Shown here piece after piece: positions 1-7,392 of a stretch of DNA of 8,866 nt; the first letter of the stretch is position 1, and each line of letters starts with the position of its first letter. This stretch comes from Spirochaetales bacterium (lineage in GTDB: Bacteria > Spirochaetota > Spirochaetia > DSM-16054 > Sediminispirochaetaceae). The position numbers and the translations under genes were made by a program. The DNA is taken from the NCBI GenBank assembly GCA_021767325.1, contig JAASTM010000061.1:1-8866 (forward strand). Reading direction: 5' to 3'. Below the pieces are notes generated by a model, which was given only the letters and a program-made list of their open reading frames with translations, was not told the DNA's origin and did no database searches.

Positions 1-58
1 AAGGAAAGTTCCGGTGGGAAGGCTGGAGTTGGGGCGGGTAAATCGGTAGGCTGCTGAC
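1..58. other. Short edge region, nothing identified
   Basis: These bases lie just downstream of the amino acid importer ATPase stop codon. All three plus-strand frames are short open stretches that end in a stop codon before position 58, with G-rich composition and no recognisable motif. I see no hairpin with a T-run that would end the operon here, so the terminator or a further gene probably lies outside the window. Confidence 0.4.
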
Positions 59-817
59 TCAGATCATTTTACTGATGAAATCACGGATACGCGGGTGGTC
101 GGGCTGCTTAAAGATCTTTTCCGGACTGCCGTCCTCCAGAACCTTGCCCTGGTCCATGAAAATAACCCGGTCGGATATCTCACGGGCAAAGGCCATCTCG
201 TGGGTTACCACCAGCATAGTCATGTTGGCATGGGCCAGATCGCGCAGCACCGCCAGAACCTCACCCACCAGCTCCGGATCGAGGGCCGAGGTAGGCTCAT
301 CGCAGAGCAGTATGTCGGGTTCCATTCCGAGGGCACGGGCAATGGCAACCCGCTGCTTCTGACCTCCGGAGATTTGGGAGGGATAGGCGTTATGTTTGTC
401 GGCAAGACCTACCCGCTCGAGCAGTTTTTCGGCCCGGGAAATTGCGCTCTTGCGACTTTCCTTGTTTACTACCACGGGGGCCTCGATCACGTTTTCGAGC
501 ACGGTCTTATGTGGAAACAGATTGAAATGCTGAAATACCATCCCCAGCTTTTTCTGGGCGGCGATTACTTTGCTCTTATCAAGATGGGTCCGGTGCCCTT
601 CATCGTCAATTTCCACAACCGCCTGGCCTTCAATCTCTACACGTCCGATATTAACCGTTTCGAGCTGATTGATACAGCGCAGCAGCGTGCTCTTGCCCGA
701 CCCCGAGGGACCGATTATTGAAACGACTTCTCCGGGGGTAACCTCCAGATCGACCCCGTCGACCGCCTTTACCTCTCCGAAGTATTTGTGAATATTCGCA
801 AGCTTTACCATCGCCAT
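59..817 (-). CDS. Polar amino acid ABC transporter, ATP-binding protein
   Basis: This is the 252-residue ATPase of a polar amino acid importer of the GlnQ/HisP type; it hydrolyses ATP on the cytoplasmic face of the permease dimer. Visible motifs are Walker A GPSGSGKS (36-43), the Q-loop Gln in VFQHFN (Q96), signature ISGGQKQR (149-156, with Ile where Leu is usual), Walker B ILLCDEP with catalytic Glu174, D-loop SALD (177-180) and the switch His206 in THEMAF. Length and motif order are normal for the family. The ATG at 817 is preferred over the in-frame ATG six bases later because GGAGGT (827-832) is nine bases upstream of it. The start overlaps the permease stop by one base (TAATG), so the two genes are probably translationally coupled. 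The substrate cannot be told from this subunit. Confidence 0.96.
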   Translation of the reverse strand: MAMVKLANIHKYFGEVKAVDGVDLEVTPGEVVSIIGPSGSGKSTLLRCINQLETVNIGRVEIEGQAVVEIDDEGHRTHLDKSKVIAAQKKLGMVFQHFNLFPHKTVLENVIEAPVVVNKESRKSAISRAEKLLERVGLADKHNAYPSQISGGQKQRVAIARALGMEPDILLCDEPTSALDPELVGEVLAVLRDLAHANMTMLVVTHEMAFAREISDRVIFMDQGKVLEDGSPEKIFKQPDHPRIRDFISKMI

Positions 818-1458
818 TAGTCGTATACCTCCAGCTTTTTCTCCAATGTGCGGAACACATTGATCACAACACTCGTCAATAGCAGGTAGAAGATTGCGGC
901 AATTACGAAGGGTGTGATGGTAAAATCACGGGTAAATATCTCTTTGGCCGAACGCAGCAACTCGCCCATTCCGATTACCACCACCAACGCGGTATCTTTT
1001 ACCAGGGTAATCGCCTCATTAGCCGAAGGCGGCAATGTCCGTTTGAGTGCCTGCGGAAGTATAATCCGCCACATTGTCTGCCAGTAGCTCATATTAAGCG
1101 CTCGGGCGGCTTCGTACTGCCCCTTGTCGATGGATTGAATCCCCGAGCGAAAAATTTCCATCATGTAGGCGGCGTAGTTAATGATAAAGGTGAGCGCGGC
1201 GGCCCCGAAGGGTGGCAGGGATATGCCAAAAATGGTCAGCCCGTAATAAAAGAAAAAGAGTTGGAGCAGCAGCGGAGTACCCCTAAAAATCCAGGCATAA
1301 ATTCCCAGAGCCTTATCGAGGAATTTCGGCCCGGAAGTGCGTCCCAGGGCAAACAGGATTGCCAACGGGACCGATCCGATTACTGTGACAAAATATATTT
1401 GCAGAGTAAGGCCACATCCCCTGAGGATGTGGCCTGTTATCGAGAGGATGTACTCCAA
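817..1458 (-). CDS. Polar amino acid ABC transporter, permease
   Basis: This is a 213-residue inner-membrane permease of the HisM/GlnP family and presumably works as a homodimer, since the operon has only one permease. About five hydrophobic segments are visible. FRGTP (58-62) is the family motif, and the EAA loop that contacts the ATPase runs from about [10 protein letters not shown] (114-123) to LPP (142-144). It starts with TTG at 1458; AAGGA seven bases upstream and the family-like N-terminus ([10 protein letters not shown]) support this start. The gene begins 17 bases after the binding-protein stop and overlaps the ATPase start by one base. Oddity: an 11-bp perfect inverted repeat (1409-1435) sits inside the first codons, listed separately. 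Confidence 0.95.
   Translation of the reverse strand: MEYILSITGHILRGCGLTLQIYFVTVIGSVPLAILFALGRTSGPKFLDKALGIYAWIFRGTPLLLQLFFFYYGLTIFGISLPPFGAAALTFIINYAAYMMEIFRSGIQSIDKGQYEAARALNMSYWQTMWRIILPQALKRTLPPSANEAITLVKDTALVVVIGMGELLRSAKEIFTRDFTITPFVIAAIFYLLLTSVVINVFRTLEKKLEVYD
1409..1435 (-). repeat. Strong hairpin inside the permease start
   Basis: AGGCCACATCC (1409-1419) and GGATGTGGCCT (1425-1435) form a perfect 11-bp inverted repeat around a five-base loop, CCTGA. In the mRNA the hairpin begins about 20 bases after the TTG start codon. No U-run follows, so it does not look like an intrinsic terminator. It may slow translation of the permease or protect the upstream binding-protein mRNA from 3'-5' decay; both roles are inference. 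Confidence 0.7.
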
Positions 1459-1475
1459 TCGTTAATCCTTCCGGT

Positions 1476-2291
1476 TTAGTCTAGAACGATGTCGTCGCCG
1501 AACCATTCCTCCGAGATTTCAGCGGCGGTGCCGTCGGCACGCATTTCGTTCAGAATTTCATCTACCTTCTGGCGAAACGCATCATCTTCCTTACGGAAAC
1601 CGATTCCGTATTCCTCGCGGCCGAAGTCCTCGCCTATCACTTCATAAACTCCGGGGCGCTTAGCGATGTAATAGCGGCCCATGATCTCGTCAACCACCAC
1701 TGCATCTACACGGCCGGCCTGCAGATCGAGCAGGGCGACCACGTTGTCAGCATACTTTTTCAGCTGATCGAAACTGTCCATTACTGCGGGTTCGCGTGAA
1801 ATAGCGGTCTCGCTGCTGCTGCCCATCTGCACACCGACCTTTTTGCCGGCTAAATCTGCCTTTGTCGTAATGTCCGAATCGGCTGCTACGATAACGATCT
1901 GCCGGTTGGCCAGATACGGCTTCGAAAAATCAATTTTTTCCTGGCGGCTCTCGGTAATAGTCATACCGTTCCAGATCATATCGATGTCGCCTTTGTTGAG
2001 GCTGAGGATTACGCCATCCCAGTCTACCGGGCGGAGCTTCAGCTCCACTCCCATCCGCTTGGCAACTTCTTTGGCCAAATCGATATCAAATCCCACGATG
2101 TCTCCGGATTCTCCCCGGAATCCCATGGGGGGAAAACTGTCATCCAGACCGAGAACAAAACTACCCTGCTCCTGGATTTTTTCTAAGGTTGTTTGTCCGG
2201 ATTCCTGTGAGCCGCCGGCCCATACGCCGATGCTCAGCAAAAGAAACGCAATACTGCATACTGCAACTCGAAAGCTTTTTCTCATAGTCAT
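1476..2291 (-). CDS. Polar amino acid ABC transporter, substrate-binding protein
   Basis: This 271-residue protein belongs to the SBP_bac_3 family of extracytoplasmic receptors for polar amino acids and is the first gene of its operon. A signal peptide covers residues 1-25, with probable signal peptidase I cleavage after VWA and a mature start of GGSQES. Cys12 lies mid-way in the hydrophobic core and is not a lipobox. Two-lobe landmarks are VLGLDDSFPPMGF (46-58), the hinge-proximal WNGMTITESRQEKIDFSKPY (107-126), whose Arg116 normally binds the ligand carboxylate, and DAVVVDE (196-202), whose Asp201 normally binds the ligand amino group. The start at 2291 has AAAGGA seven bases upstream (2299-2304). 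Cystine, glutamine and basic amino acids all remain possible substrates. Expression may be controlled by the leader at 2329-2433. Confidence 0.95.
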   Translation of the reverse strand: MTMRKSFRVAVCSIAFLLLSIGVWAGGSQESGQTTLEKIQEQGSFVLGLDDSFPPMGFRGESGDIVGFDIDLAKEVAKRMGVELKLRPVDWDGVILSLNKGDIDMIWNGMTITESRQEKIDFSKPYLANRQIVIVAADSDITTKADLAGKKVGVQMGSSSETAISREPAVMDSFDQLKKYADNVVALLDLQAGRVDAVVVDEIMGRYYIAKRPGVYEVIGEDFGREEYGIGFRKEDDAFRQKVDEILNEMRADGTAAEISEEWFGDDIVLD

Positions 2292-2328
2292 TGAGTCGTC
2301 CTTTCATAGAATGAATTAAGAGCAAGGT

Positions 2329-2413
2329 AAAAAAGGTCCAGTGCAGGGAATACCACACATTGACGAAGGAGGTATTACACCGGTATAAGGTGACCCGTTT
2401 CCCCACACCGGAC
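2329..2413 (-). terminator. Candidate attenuator: leader terminator with alternative pairing
   Basis: On the minus strand, a 13-bp helix can form between segment 1 (GUCCGGUGUGGGG, 2413-2401) and segment 3 (CCCUGCACUGGAC, 2348-2336), with ten Watson-Crick and three G-U pairs. It is followed by C and six U residues (2334-2329), as in an intrinsic terminator. Segment 2 (CCGGUG, 2383-2378) can instead pair with CACUGG of segment 3, stacked over a perfect six-bp stem AAUACC/GGUAUU (2376-2371 with 2354-2349). Segment 1 can also pair with segment 2 (CCGGUGU with AUACCGG), which would leave segment 3 free. This three-way choice resembles attenuation upstream of the binding-protein gene, whose start codon is 38 bases beyond the U-run. 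The ligand or factor is unknown. Confidence 0.55.
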
Positions 2414-2418
2414 GCATG

Positions 2419-2433
2419 TTGTGCTCTGCACAA
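2419..2433. promoter_or_regulatory. Perfect inverted repeat, possible operator
   Basis: TTGTGC-TCT-GCACAA is a perfect 6-bp inverted repeat with a three-base centre. It overlaps the start point (about 2427) predicted from the weak minus-strand promoter at 2434-2462, a usual repressor position. It could instead be the first hairpin of the leader RNA. I cannot assign it to a known regulator. Confidence 0.4.
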
Positions 2434-2462
2434 AAATTACCTTTTTAGGCGGAATTGGTCAA
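2434..2462 (-). promoter_or_regulatory. Weak candidate promoter of the amino acid importer operon
   Basis: TTGACC (2462-2457) matches five of six bases of the -35 consensus and is 17 bases from TAATTT (2439-2434), which matches only three of six of the -10 consensus. It would start RNA near 2427 and give a leader of about 136 bases that contains the attenuator. TATATT (2466-2461) is an alternative -10 box but lacks a good -35 partner. Confidence 0.35.
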
Positions 2463-2489
2463 TATACTTTACTCGAACTTTGGAAATTT

Positions 2490-2519
2490 ATACAAAGTAA
2501 TGTGCAGTTTCTGTATAAT
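2490..2519 (+). promoter_or_regulatory. Candidate promoter of the GNAT-like gene
   Basis: TATAAT (2514-2519) is a perfect -10 box. The -35 region around 2489-2496 (TATACAAA) is a poor match. Transcription would begin near 2526, about 52 bases before the ATG at 2578, which argues against the upstream TTG at 2455 as start codon. Confidence 0.4.
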
Positions 2520-2577
2520 TATTTATAGAAAAAGGCATAGACAGCAAGATAAATTCCATTGCATACTGTTACACATT

Positions 2578-3696
2578 ATGGTGAAGCTGAGAGAAGTGAG
2601 CAGCCGGCGAGACTTAAAAAATTTTATCAAGTTTCCGTATAGACTGTATAAAGACAACCCTTACTGGGTCCCCCCCCTCATCTTCGATGAACTGAACACC
2701 CTGTCACCAAAGAAAAATCCCTCGTTCCAATATTGTCAGGCGCGTTACTGGCTGGCCTACGAAGACGGTCAGATTCTCGGTAGAATAGCGGCAATCCGCA
2801 ATGATAAATTTATTGAAAAGTGGCAGCAGCGGTATCTGCGGTTCGGCTGGTTCGACACCGTAAACCGCCAGGATGTAGCGGGCGCCCTGCTGGGTGTGGT
2901 AGAACAGTGGGCCGCAGAGCAGGGACTCGAGGCCGTTCACGGCCCGCTCGGTTTCACCGATCTGGATAAAGAGGGGCTGCTGGTAGACGGTTTCGATGAG
3001 CGCGGAACCCTGCCCATGATTTACAACCATGCCTATTACCCGACCCTGCTCGAACAACTGGGGTATAAAAAGGATGTAGACTGGCTGCAGTTCGAGATAA
3101 AAGTCCCGGAGCAGATCGGAGAAAAGTTCACCCGCATGCGCGATCTGGTGCTGCAGAGGAACAACCTCAACCTGCTGCATTTCAAGCGGACTAAGGATGT
3201 ACTGGCCTACGGCAAGGGGCTCTTCGATACTCTGAATGAAGCCTATGCCGATTTATACGGGGTAGTTGAACTGACGCCCGAGCAGGTCGACAGTTACATT
3301 AAACAGTACCTCGGCTTCGTGAATCCCGATTTTATCAAAGTGCTGACCGATGAGCTGGATGAGGTGGTTGGCTTCGCAATCGCCATGCCGCGCCTTACGG
3401 AAGCCCTGCAGAAATCAGGCGGGCGTCTGTTTCCCTTCGGTTTTTATCACTTGCTGAAAGCATTGAAGAAGCCGAGTGAATTGGTGTTTTATCTGATCGG
3501 GATTCGCCCGGACTATCAAAACCGGGGCATCAACGCCATACTGCTGACTGAACTCTACCGGGAATGCATGGAGTACGGGATTTCGCATGTGCAAACCTGC
3601 GGTGAGCTGGAAGACAATTCGAATATCATCACCCTGATGAAAAACTTTGAAACCCGCACAAATAAACGGCGGCGCTGCTACATCCGCCGGCTTTAA
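2578..3696 (+). CDS. GNAT-like acyltransferase family protein, substrate unknown
   Basis: The predicted product is a 372-residue soluble protein resembling a widespread bacterial family annotated as GNAT N-acetyltransferase or hypothetical (YghO-like). Two GNAT-like parts seem present. The N-terminal part includes NPYWVPPL (27-34), YWLAYEDGQILGRIAAI (57-73) and GPLGFTD (122-128). The C-terminal part includes VVGFAIAMP (263-271) and LIGIRPDYQNRGINAILL (306-323), the likely acyl-CoA-binding turn. The end RRRCYIRRL is family-like, so the gene looks complete. The ATG at 2578 is chosen because the family starts close to this point and the preceding 41 codons are AT-rich and unlike the rest; no clear Shine-Dalgarno site is seen. 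It is monocistronic, divergent from the amino acid importer and convergent with the BMP importer. Its true substrate and reaction are not evident. Confidence 0.85.
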   Translation: MVKLREVSSRRDLKNFIKFPYRLYKDNPYWVPPLIFDELNTLSPKKNPSFQYCQARYWLAYEDGQILGRIAAIRNDKFIEKWQQRYLRFGWFDTVNRQDVAGALLGVVEQWAAEQGLEAVHGPLGFTDLDKEGLLVDGFDERGTLPMIYNHAYYPTLLEQLGYKKDVDWLQFEIKVPEQIGEKFTRMRDLVLQRNNLNLLHFKRTKDVLAYGKGLFDTLNEAYADLYGVVELTPEQVDSYIKQYLGFVNPDFIKVLTDELDEVVGFAIAMPRLTEALQKSGGRLFPFGFYHLLKALKKPSELVFYLIGIRPDYQNRGINAILLTELYRECMEYGISHVQTCGELEDNSNIITLMKNFETRTNKRRRCYIRRL

Positions 3697-3714
3697 AAAC
3701 CCTTTAAAGCAAAA

Positions 3715-3741
3715 CAGGCCTTCGCAAACTGCGAAGACCTG
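3715..3741. terminator. Bidirectional terminator between convergent genes
   Basis: CAGG (3715-3718) plus CTTCGCA (3720-3726) pair with TGCGAAG (3730-3736) plus CCTG (3738-3741), with one C-A mismatch and a three-base loop. On the plus strand a short T-run follows (CCTCCTTTTG); on the minus strand TTTTGCTTT follows. The hairpin lies between the stop codons of the plus-strand GNAT-like gene (3696) and the minus-strand BMP operon (3769), so it probably ends both transcripts. Confidence 0.8.
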
Positions 3742-3768
3742 TGCCTCCTTTTGTGGTGAACCCCTCGC

Positions 3769-4722
3769 CTATTTTTCTTCGCGCATATACGAAGTTCCCA
3801 GGGCAGCGGGAGGCCCAACCTTGCGGTTGTGGGATTCCCACACAGTTACCAGCACTAACACCAGTACGGTAGCAATGTAGGGGGCCATATTCAGATAGGC
3901 CGAGGGAATATCGGTCCCCGAGGCCTGTAATCTGAACTGCACCGCATTGATCCCACCGAAGAGAATCGCACCGAGAATTGCCCTCGATGGATTCCACATG
4001 GAAAAGATTACCAGTGCTATGACAATCCAACCTCGACCACCGGTAATGTTTTCCGTCCAGCCAGGAGTGTACGCCAATGAAAGGTGAGCTCCTCCCAGCC
4101 CTACCAGCATACCACCAAATATCGTATAAAGATAGCGAATTTTTGTTACATTCAGGCCCATCGCGTCTGCGGTCTGCGGGTTTTCGCCCACGGAACGGAG
4201 ATTGAGTCCGTATTTGGTTTTGTACATGAAGTACCAGGCCGCCGGGATAAGCAAGTAGACAATATAGGTCATGGGATCCTGATTAAACACGGCCCCGATG
4301 ATCGGAAGCTCGCCGAGTCCTTCAATCTGCAGACGGGTGAACTTTACTGCGCTCATTCCGCTCAGATTGTAGCCGTTACTCTCCGGTCCCAGGCGCTGTC
4401 CGATGAAACTGGCAAAGCCGGTGCCGAAGAGCGTTATACTCAGTCCGCTGACAACCTGGTTGGCGTGCATGGTAATCGAGAGAAAGGCGTGGATCAGAGC
4501 CAGCAGCATCCCCACCAGCATGGCCAGCAGTATCGACAGCAGCAGGCTGCCGGTATGAAAAGCGGTGGCAAAGGCGGTAACAGCGCTCATCAGCATCATG
4601 CCCTCGATTCCGAGGTTAAGGATACCGGAGCGCTCGGTGTAGATTTCACCGATAGTGGCATAGACCAGCGAGGTCCCCGCACTCAAGGTTATCGCGATTA
4701 TAGAAGTTATTAGAGCTGTCAT
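3769..4722 (-). CDS. BMP/nucleoside-type ABC transporter, second permease
   Basis: This 317-residue inner-membrane permease resembles the YufQ/NupQ and RnsD type within the branched-chain-like permease superfamily (BPD_transp_2). It has about eight hydrophobic segments. Family landmarks are ERSGILNLGIEG (30-41), the cytoplasmic loop GENPQTADAMGLNV (179-192) that probably contacts the ATPase, and GGRGWIVIALVIF (228-240). It is the last gene of the operon. Its ATG overlaps the stop of the preceding permease by four bases (ATGA), and AGGAGG (4730-4735) is seven bases upstream. It should form a heterodimer with that permease. Nucleoside or purine uptake is the best guess from the family, but the ligand is not proven by sequence. 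Confidence 0.94.
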   Translation of the reverse strand: MTALITSIIAITLSAGTSLVYATIGEIYTERSGILNLGIEGMMLMSAVTAFATAFHTGSLLLSILLAMLVGMLLALIHAFLSITMHANQVVSGLSITLFGTGFASFIGQRLGPESNGYNLSGMSAVKFTRLQIEGLGELPIIGAVFNQDPMTYIVYLLIPAAWYFMYKTKYGLNLRSVGENPQTADAMGLNVTKIRYLYTIFGGMLVGLGGAHLSLAYTPGWTENITGGRGWIVIALVIFSMWNPSRAILGAILFGGINAVQFRLQASGTDIPSAYLNMAPYIATVLVLVLVTVWESHNRKVGPPAALGTSYMREEK

Positions 4723-5819
4723 GCGGAGGCCTCCTCTTCATTCTGTAGTACCCGGCTGTTTTGAGGATTCACACGTTTAATGCGGTATTCGGTGAACAGC
4801 GAGCCGGCCAGCATAGGAAAGAGAATCATGCCCTGCAGCACCAGACCCATTGCCGCCGGCAGCCCCATCATCATCTGCACCTGGTCACCACCGACCAGCA
4901 GCCCCGCCATCAGAACGGCGACAAACAGTCCGGCAATCGGGTTGAGCTGGCTGAGCCAGGCTACAATGATAGCCGTGTACCCGTAGCCCATGGAAAGGCC
5001 CTGCTGCAGGCGGTGAGAGATTGCAGTAACCTCGCTCACACCTGCCAGACCGGACAGTGCGCCGGAGATGAGCAGGGCAACGACTATATTCCGTTTTACA
5101 TTCACTCCGAGGCAACGGGCAGCCTTCTGGTTTTTCCCGATCATGTTCAGCTCGAAGCCCCACTTAGTGCGATTCATGGCTACCCACAGCAATAGTCCGA
5201 TGCCGATTGCAATAAACAGACCGACATGGGCCCGGCCGGCGAAGCGCGGCAGCCAGGCCGCTTCGGGAAACTGCTTGGTACCGGGAAAACCGTAGCCGTC
5301 GGGATCGCGCCAGGCGCCGTAGTACAGACCCTCGGCGAACAGGATAGCTACATAGTTGAGCATCAGAGTAACCAGCGTCTCATCAACGCTCAGCTGAGTC
5401 TTCAGCAGCGCCGGTATGCCGGCCCAGGCCGCACCGGCGGCCATACCGACCAGCATAACCATTGGCAGCAGCAGCCATGACGGCAGCCAGGGCGACCAGA
5501 ACAGGGCCACCCATGTAGCGGCTACTCCACCAAAGGTCAACTGCCCTTCCGCTCCGATATTCCAGAAACGCAGTTTGAAGGCAATCGTCACTCCGAGTCC
5601 GGTAAACATAAGCGGAATCGCCTTGACCAACGTTTCGGTGAAATTGCTCCAGCGACCGAACGCGCCCGTGAACATGGCCGCGAAAGTCCTGAACGGGTTT
5701 GCACCAAAAATCATCAGCAGAATTCCGGTGAGGACCAGGGATACCAGGAAGGAGAGTATCGGCACCAGTACAATTGCCTGGCGGGATACTGATTTACGTT
5801 TTTCAAACACCAGTTGCAT
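4719..5819 (-). CDS. BMP/nucleoside-type ABC transporter, first permease
   Basis: This 366-residue inner-membrane permease resembles YufP/NupP and RnsC. The first membrane segment is at about 15-37, and some eight more follow. The signature WNIGAEGQ (86-93), the segment ETLVTLMLNYVA (147-158) and the loop GKNQKAARCLGVNV (228-241) are typical of this half of the permease pair. The ATG at 5819 is chosen because AGGAG (5825-5829) lies five bases upstream. An in-frame GTG at 5825 falls inside that ribosome-binding site and is unlikely to be used. The start lies inside the end of the ATPase gene (17-base overlap) and the stop overlaps the next permease by four bases, a tightly coupled arrangement. 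Confidence 0.94.
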   Translation of the reverse strand: MQLVFEKRKSVSRQAIVLVPILSFLVSLVLTGILLMIFGANPFRTFAAMFTGAFGRWSNFTETLVKAIPLMFTGLGVTIAFKLRFWNIGAEGQLTFGGVAATWVALFWSPWLPSWLLLPMVMLVGMAAGAAWAGIPALLKTQLSVDETLVTLMLNYVAILFAEGLYYGAWRDPDGYGFPGTKQFPEAAWLPRFAGRAHVGLFIAIGIGLLLWVAMNRTKWGFELNMIGKNQKAARCLGVNVKRNIVVALLISGALSGLAGVSEVTAISHRLQQGLSMGYGYTAIIVAWLSQLNPIAGLFVAVLMAGLLVGGDQVQMMMGLPAAMGLVLQGMILFPMLAGSLFTEYRIKRVNPQNSRVLQNEEEASA

Positions 5820-7368
5820 GATCACTCCTGTAGTACTCTTGCTCGGCTTTACTCTTGGTCACTCCGGCCATCATCAATCCGAGCATCTCGACATCCGCTT
5901 CGGCCGAGTCGATCTCGCCCATGATCTGTCCTTCGAACATTACCGCTATCTTGTCGGCTACCGACAGGAGTTCGTCCAGATCCTCCGAAACCAGCAGTAC
6001 GCCGTTGCCGCAGTCCCGCTGTTTGACCATCTCCTTACGCACCGCCTCGGTCGCACCTACATCCAGGCCGCGGGATGGATAGGCGGCAATCAAAACTCCT
6101 CCGCAGGAATCGATTTCACGGGCCAGGATGGTTTTTTGGATGTTCCCTCCGGAGAGGAACTTTACATGTGTAGCCGGAGTGGGTGTTGAAATCTTGAAGA
6201 CATCGATCATCCGCCGGGCAAATTCGAGAATTCGGCGCGGGTCGAGGAGTCCGCCGTGGGTAATCGGTTTGCGGCGGTAGCCTTTCATCACCAGGTTATT
6301 GGCCACGCTCATGTCGCCGACAACACCCATGGCGATGCGATCGGAGGGAATGTGGCTGACTCCGGCCCGGATAATGGAAAGGGGTGAGTGGTTAGTCATG
6401 TCCTCACCCTCGATTTCGATGCTGCCTCCCAGTACCTTGTGCAGCCCGGTAATTACCTCTGTCAGCTCACGCTGGCCGTTTCCGGCCACCCCGGCTATGC
6501 CGACTATCTCGCCCCGCCGCACCTGCAGATTCACACCCTGCAGCGCCGGCAGACCTTTTTCGTCGTTGGCCTCGACGTTCTTCAGCTCGAGAATTACCTC
6601 TTTTGGTTCGGCTGGGCCTTTATCAATACGAAACAACACCTCCCGTCCAACCATTAGCCGGGCCAGTTCCTGCGGACTCGTTTCGGCTGTCCGCTTGACC
6701 GTAACCAGCTTCCCATGCTGCAGAACCCGAACCCAGTCGGAGAACTCGATGACCTCTTCCATTTTATGGGTGATAAAGATGGCCGATTTTCCTTCATCCG
6801 TCATCTGATGCAGGATCTTGTTGAGTTCATCCGACTCCTGGGGAGTCAGAACCGCAGTCGGCTCGTCGAGAATGAGAATCTCGGCGCCGCGGTAGATCTG
6901 TTTTAGAATTTCGACCCGCTGCTGCTCACCAACGCTGAGCTGCCAGATATAGGCATTGGGATCGACCTTGAGATTGTAATGCTCGGATATTTCGCGTATG
7001 CGCGCGCTGATACGCCGCATATCGGGAACTGAAGAAATTTCCTTTAACCCGAGAATAATGTTTTCTGCCACCGTCATAGTATCCACCAGCATAAAGTTCT
7101 GGTGCACCATGCCGATCCCTAGGTTCATCGCGTCACGGGGAGAATCAATAAAGACCTTTTCTCCACGGATAAATATTGCCCCTTCATCCGGCCGGTATAA
7201 ACCGGCTAAGACGTTCATGAGTGAACTCTTACCGGCACCGTTTTCTCCGAGCAGCGCCAATACCTCTCCGGGAAAAAGCTCGAGGTCTACGTGATCATTG
7301 GCAACTACTCCGGGAAAACGCTTGGTTATACCTCGCATCTCCAAAATAGGCTTTTTTTCGGTTTCCAT
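5803..7368 (-). CDS. BMP/nucleoside-type ABC transporter, double ATP-binding protein
   Basis: This 521-residue protein carries two fused ATPase domains, like YufO/NupO, RnsA and the sugar ATPases MglA/RbsA. Domain 1 is canonical: Walker A GENGAGKS (41-48), signature LSVGEQQR (144-151), Walker B ILILDEP with Glu169, and switch His201. Domain 2 is degenerate: GVAGNGQRE (293-301) replaces the Walker A Gly-Lys-Ser, signature LSGGNIQK (405-412) is kept, and the Walker B region reads LIAAYPSRGLD (426-436), with Tyr430 where the catalytic Glu would stand. The switch position reads SEDLDE (461-466). A defective second site is normal for the family. The ATG at 7368 has only a weak ribosome-binding site (AGAG), and a GC-rich hairpin lies just upstream. 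Confidence 0.95.
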   Translation of the reverse strand: METEKKPILEMRGITKRFPGVVANDHVDLELFPGEVLALLGENGAGKSSLMNVLAGLYRPDEGAIFIRGEKVFIDSPRDAMNLGIGMVHQNFMLVDTMTVAENIILGLKEISSVPDMRRISARIREISEHYNLKVDPNAYIWQLSVGEQQRVEILKQIYRGAEILILDEPTAVLTPQESDELNKILHQMTDEGKSAIFITHKMEEVIEFSDWVRVLQHGKLVTVKRTAETSPQELARLMVGREVLFRIDKGPAEPKEVILELKNVEANDEKGLPALQGVNLQVRRGEIVGIAGVAGNGQRELTEVITGLHKVLGGSIEIEGEDMTNHSPLSIIRAGVSHIPSDRIAMGVVGDMSVANNLVMKGYRRKPITHGGLLDPRRILEFARRMIDVFKISTPTPATHVKFLSGGNIQKTILAREIDSCGGVLIAAYPSRGLDVGATEAVRKEMVKQRDCGNGVLLVSEDLDELLSVADKIAVMFEGQIMGEIDSAEADVEMLGLMMAGVTKSKAEQEYYRSDHATGV

Positions 7369-7392
7369 ATGTGTGCTCTGTTAAATTGAAGT

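Noticed and set aside
1..57. Possible end of a convergent plus-strand gene at the left edge
   Set aside because: The open stretch is only 18 codons, is rich in glycine, and shows no family motif.
75..721. Long plus-strand open frames opposite the ATPase and other importer genes
   Set aside because: They lie opposite strongly supported genes on the minus strand and have no domain, ribosome-binding site or independent context.
2316..2417. A 33-codon minus-strand reading frame running through the attenuator, a possible leader peptide
   Set aside because: It has only a weak AGAG upstream and no run of one amino acid. Its cysteine codons lie within or after the terminator's loop side rather than where stalling would be expected. 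It could be real, but the sequence alone does not support it.
2161..2433. A 90-codon minus-strand frame overlapping the leader and the start of the binding-protein gene
   Set aside because: It runs out of frame into the signal peptide region, has no ribosome-binding site, and has no recognisable domain.
2455..2577. Upstream TTG start that would add 41 residues to the GNAT-like protein
   Set aside because: The extension is AT-rich, overlaps a TATAAT box and unstructured upstream sequence, and family members start near the ATG at 2578.
5820..5825. GTG at 5825 as start of the first BMP permease
   Set aside because: It falls within the AGGAG ribosome-binding site that serves the ATG at 5819.
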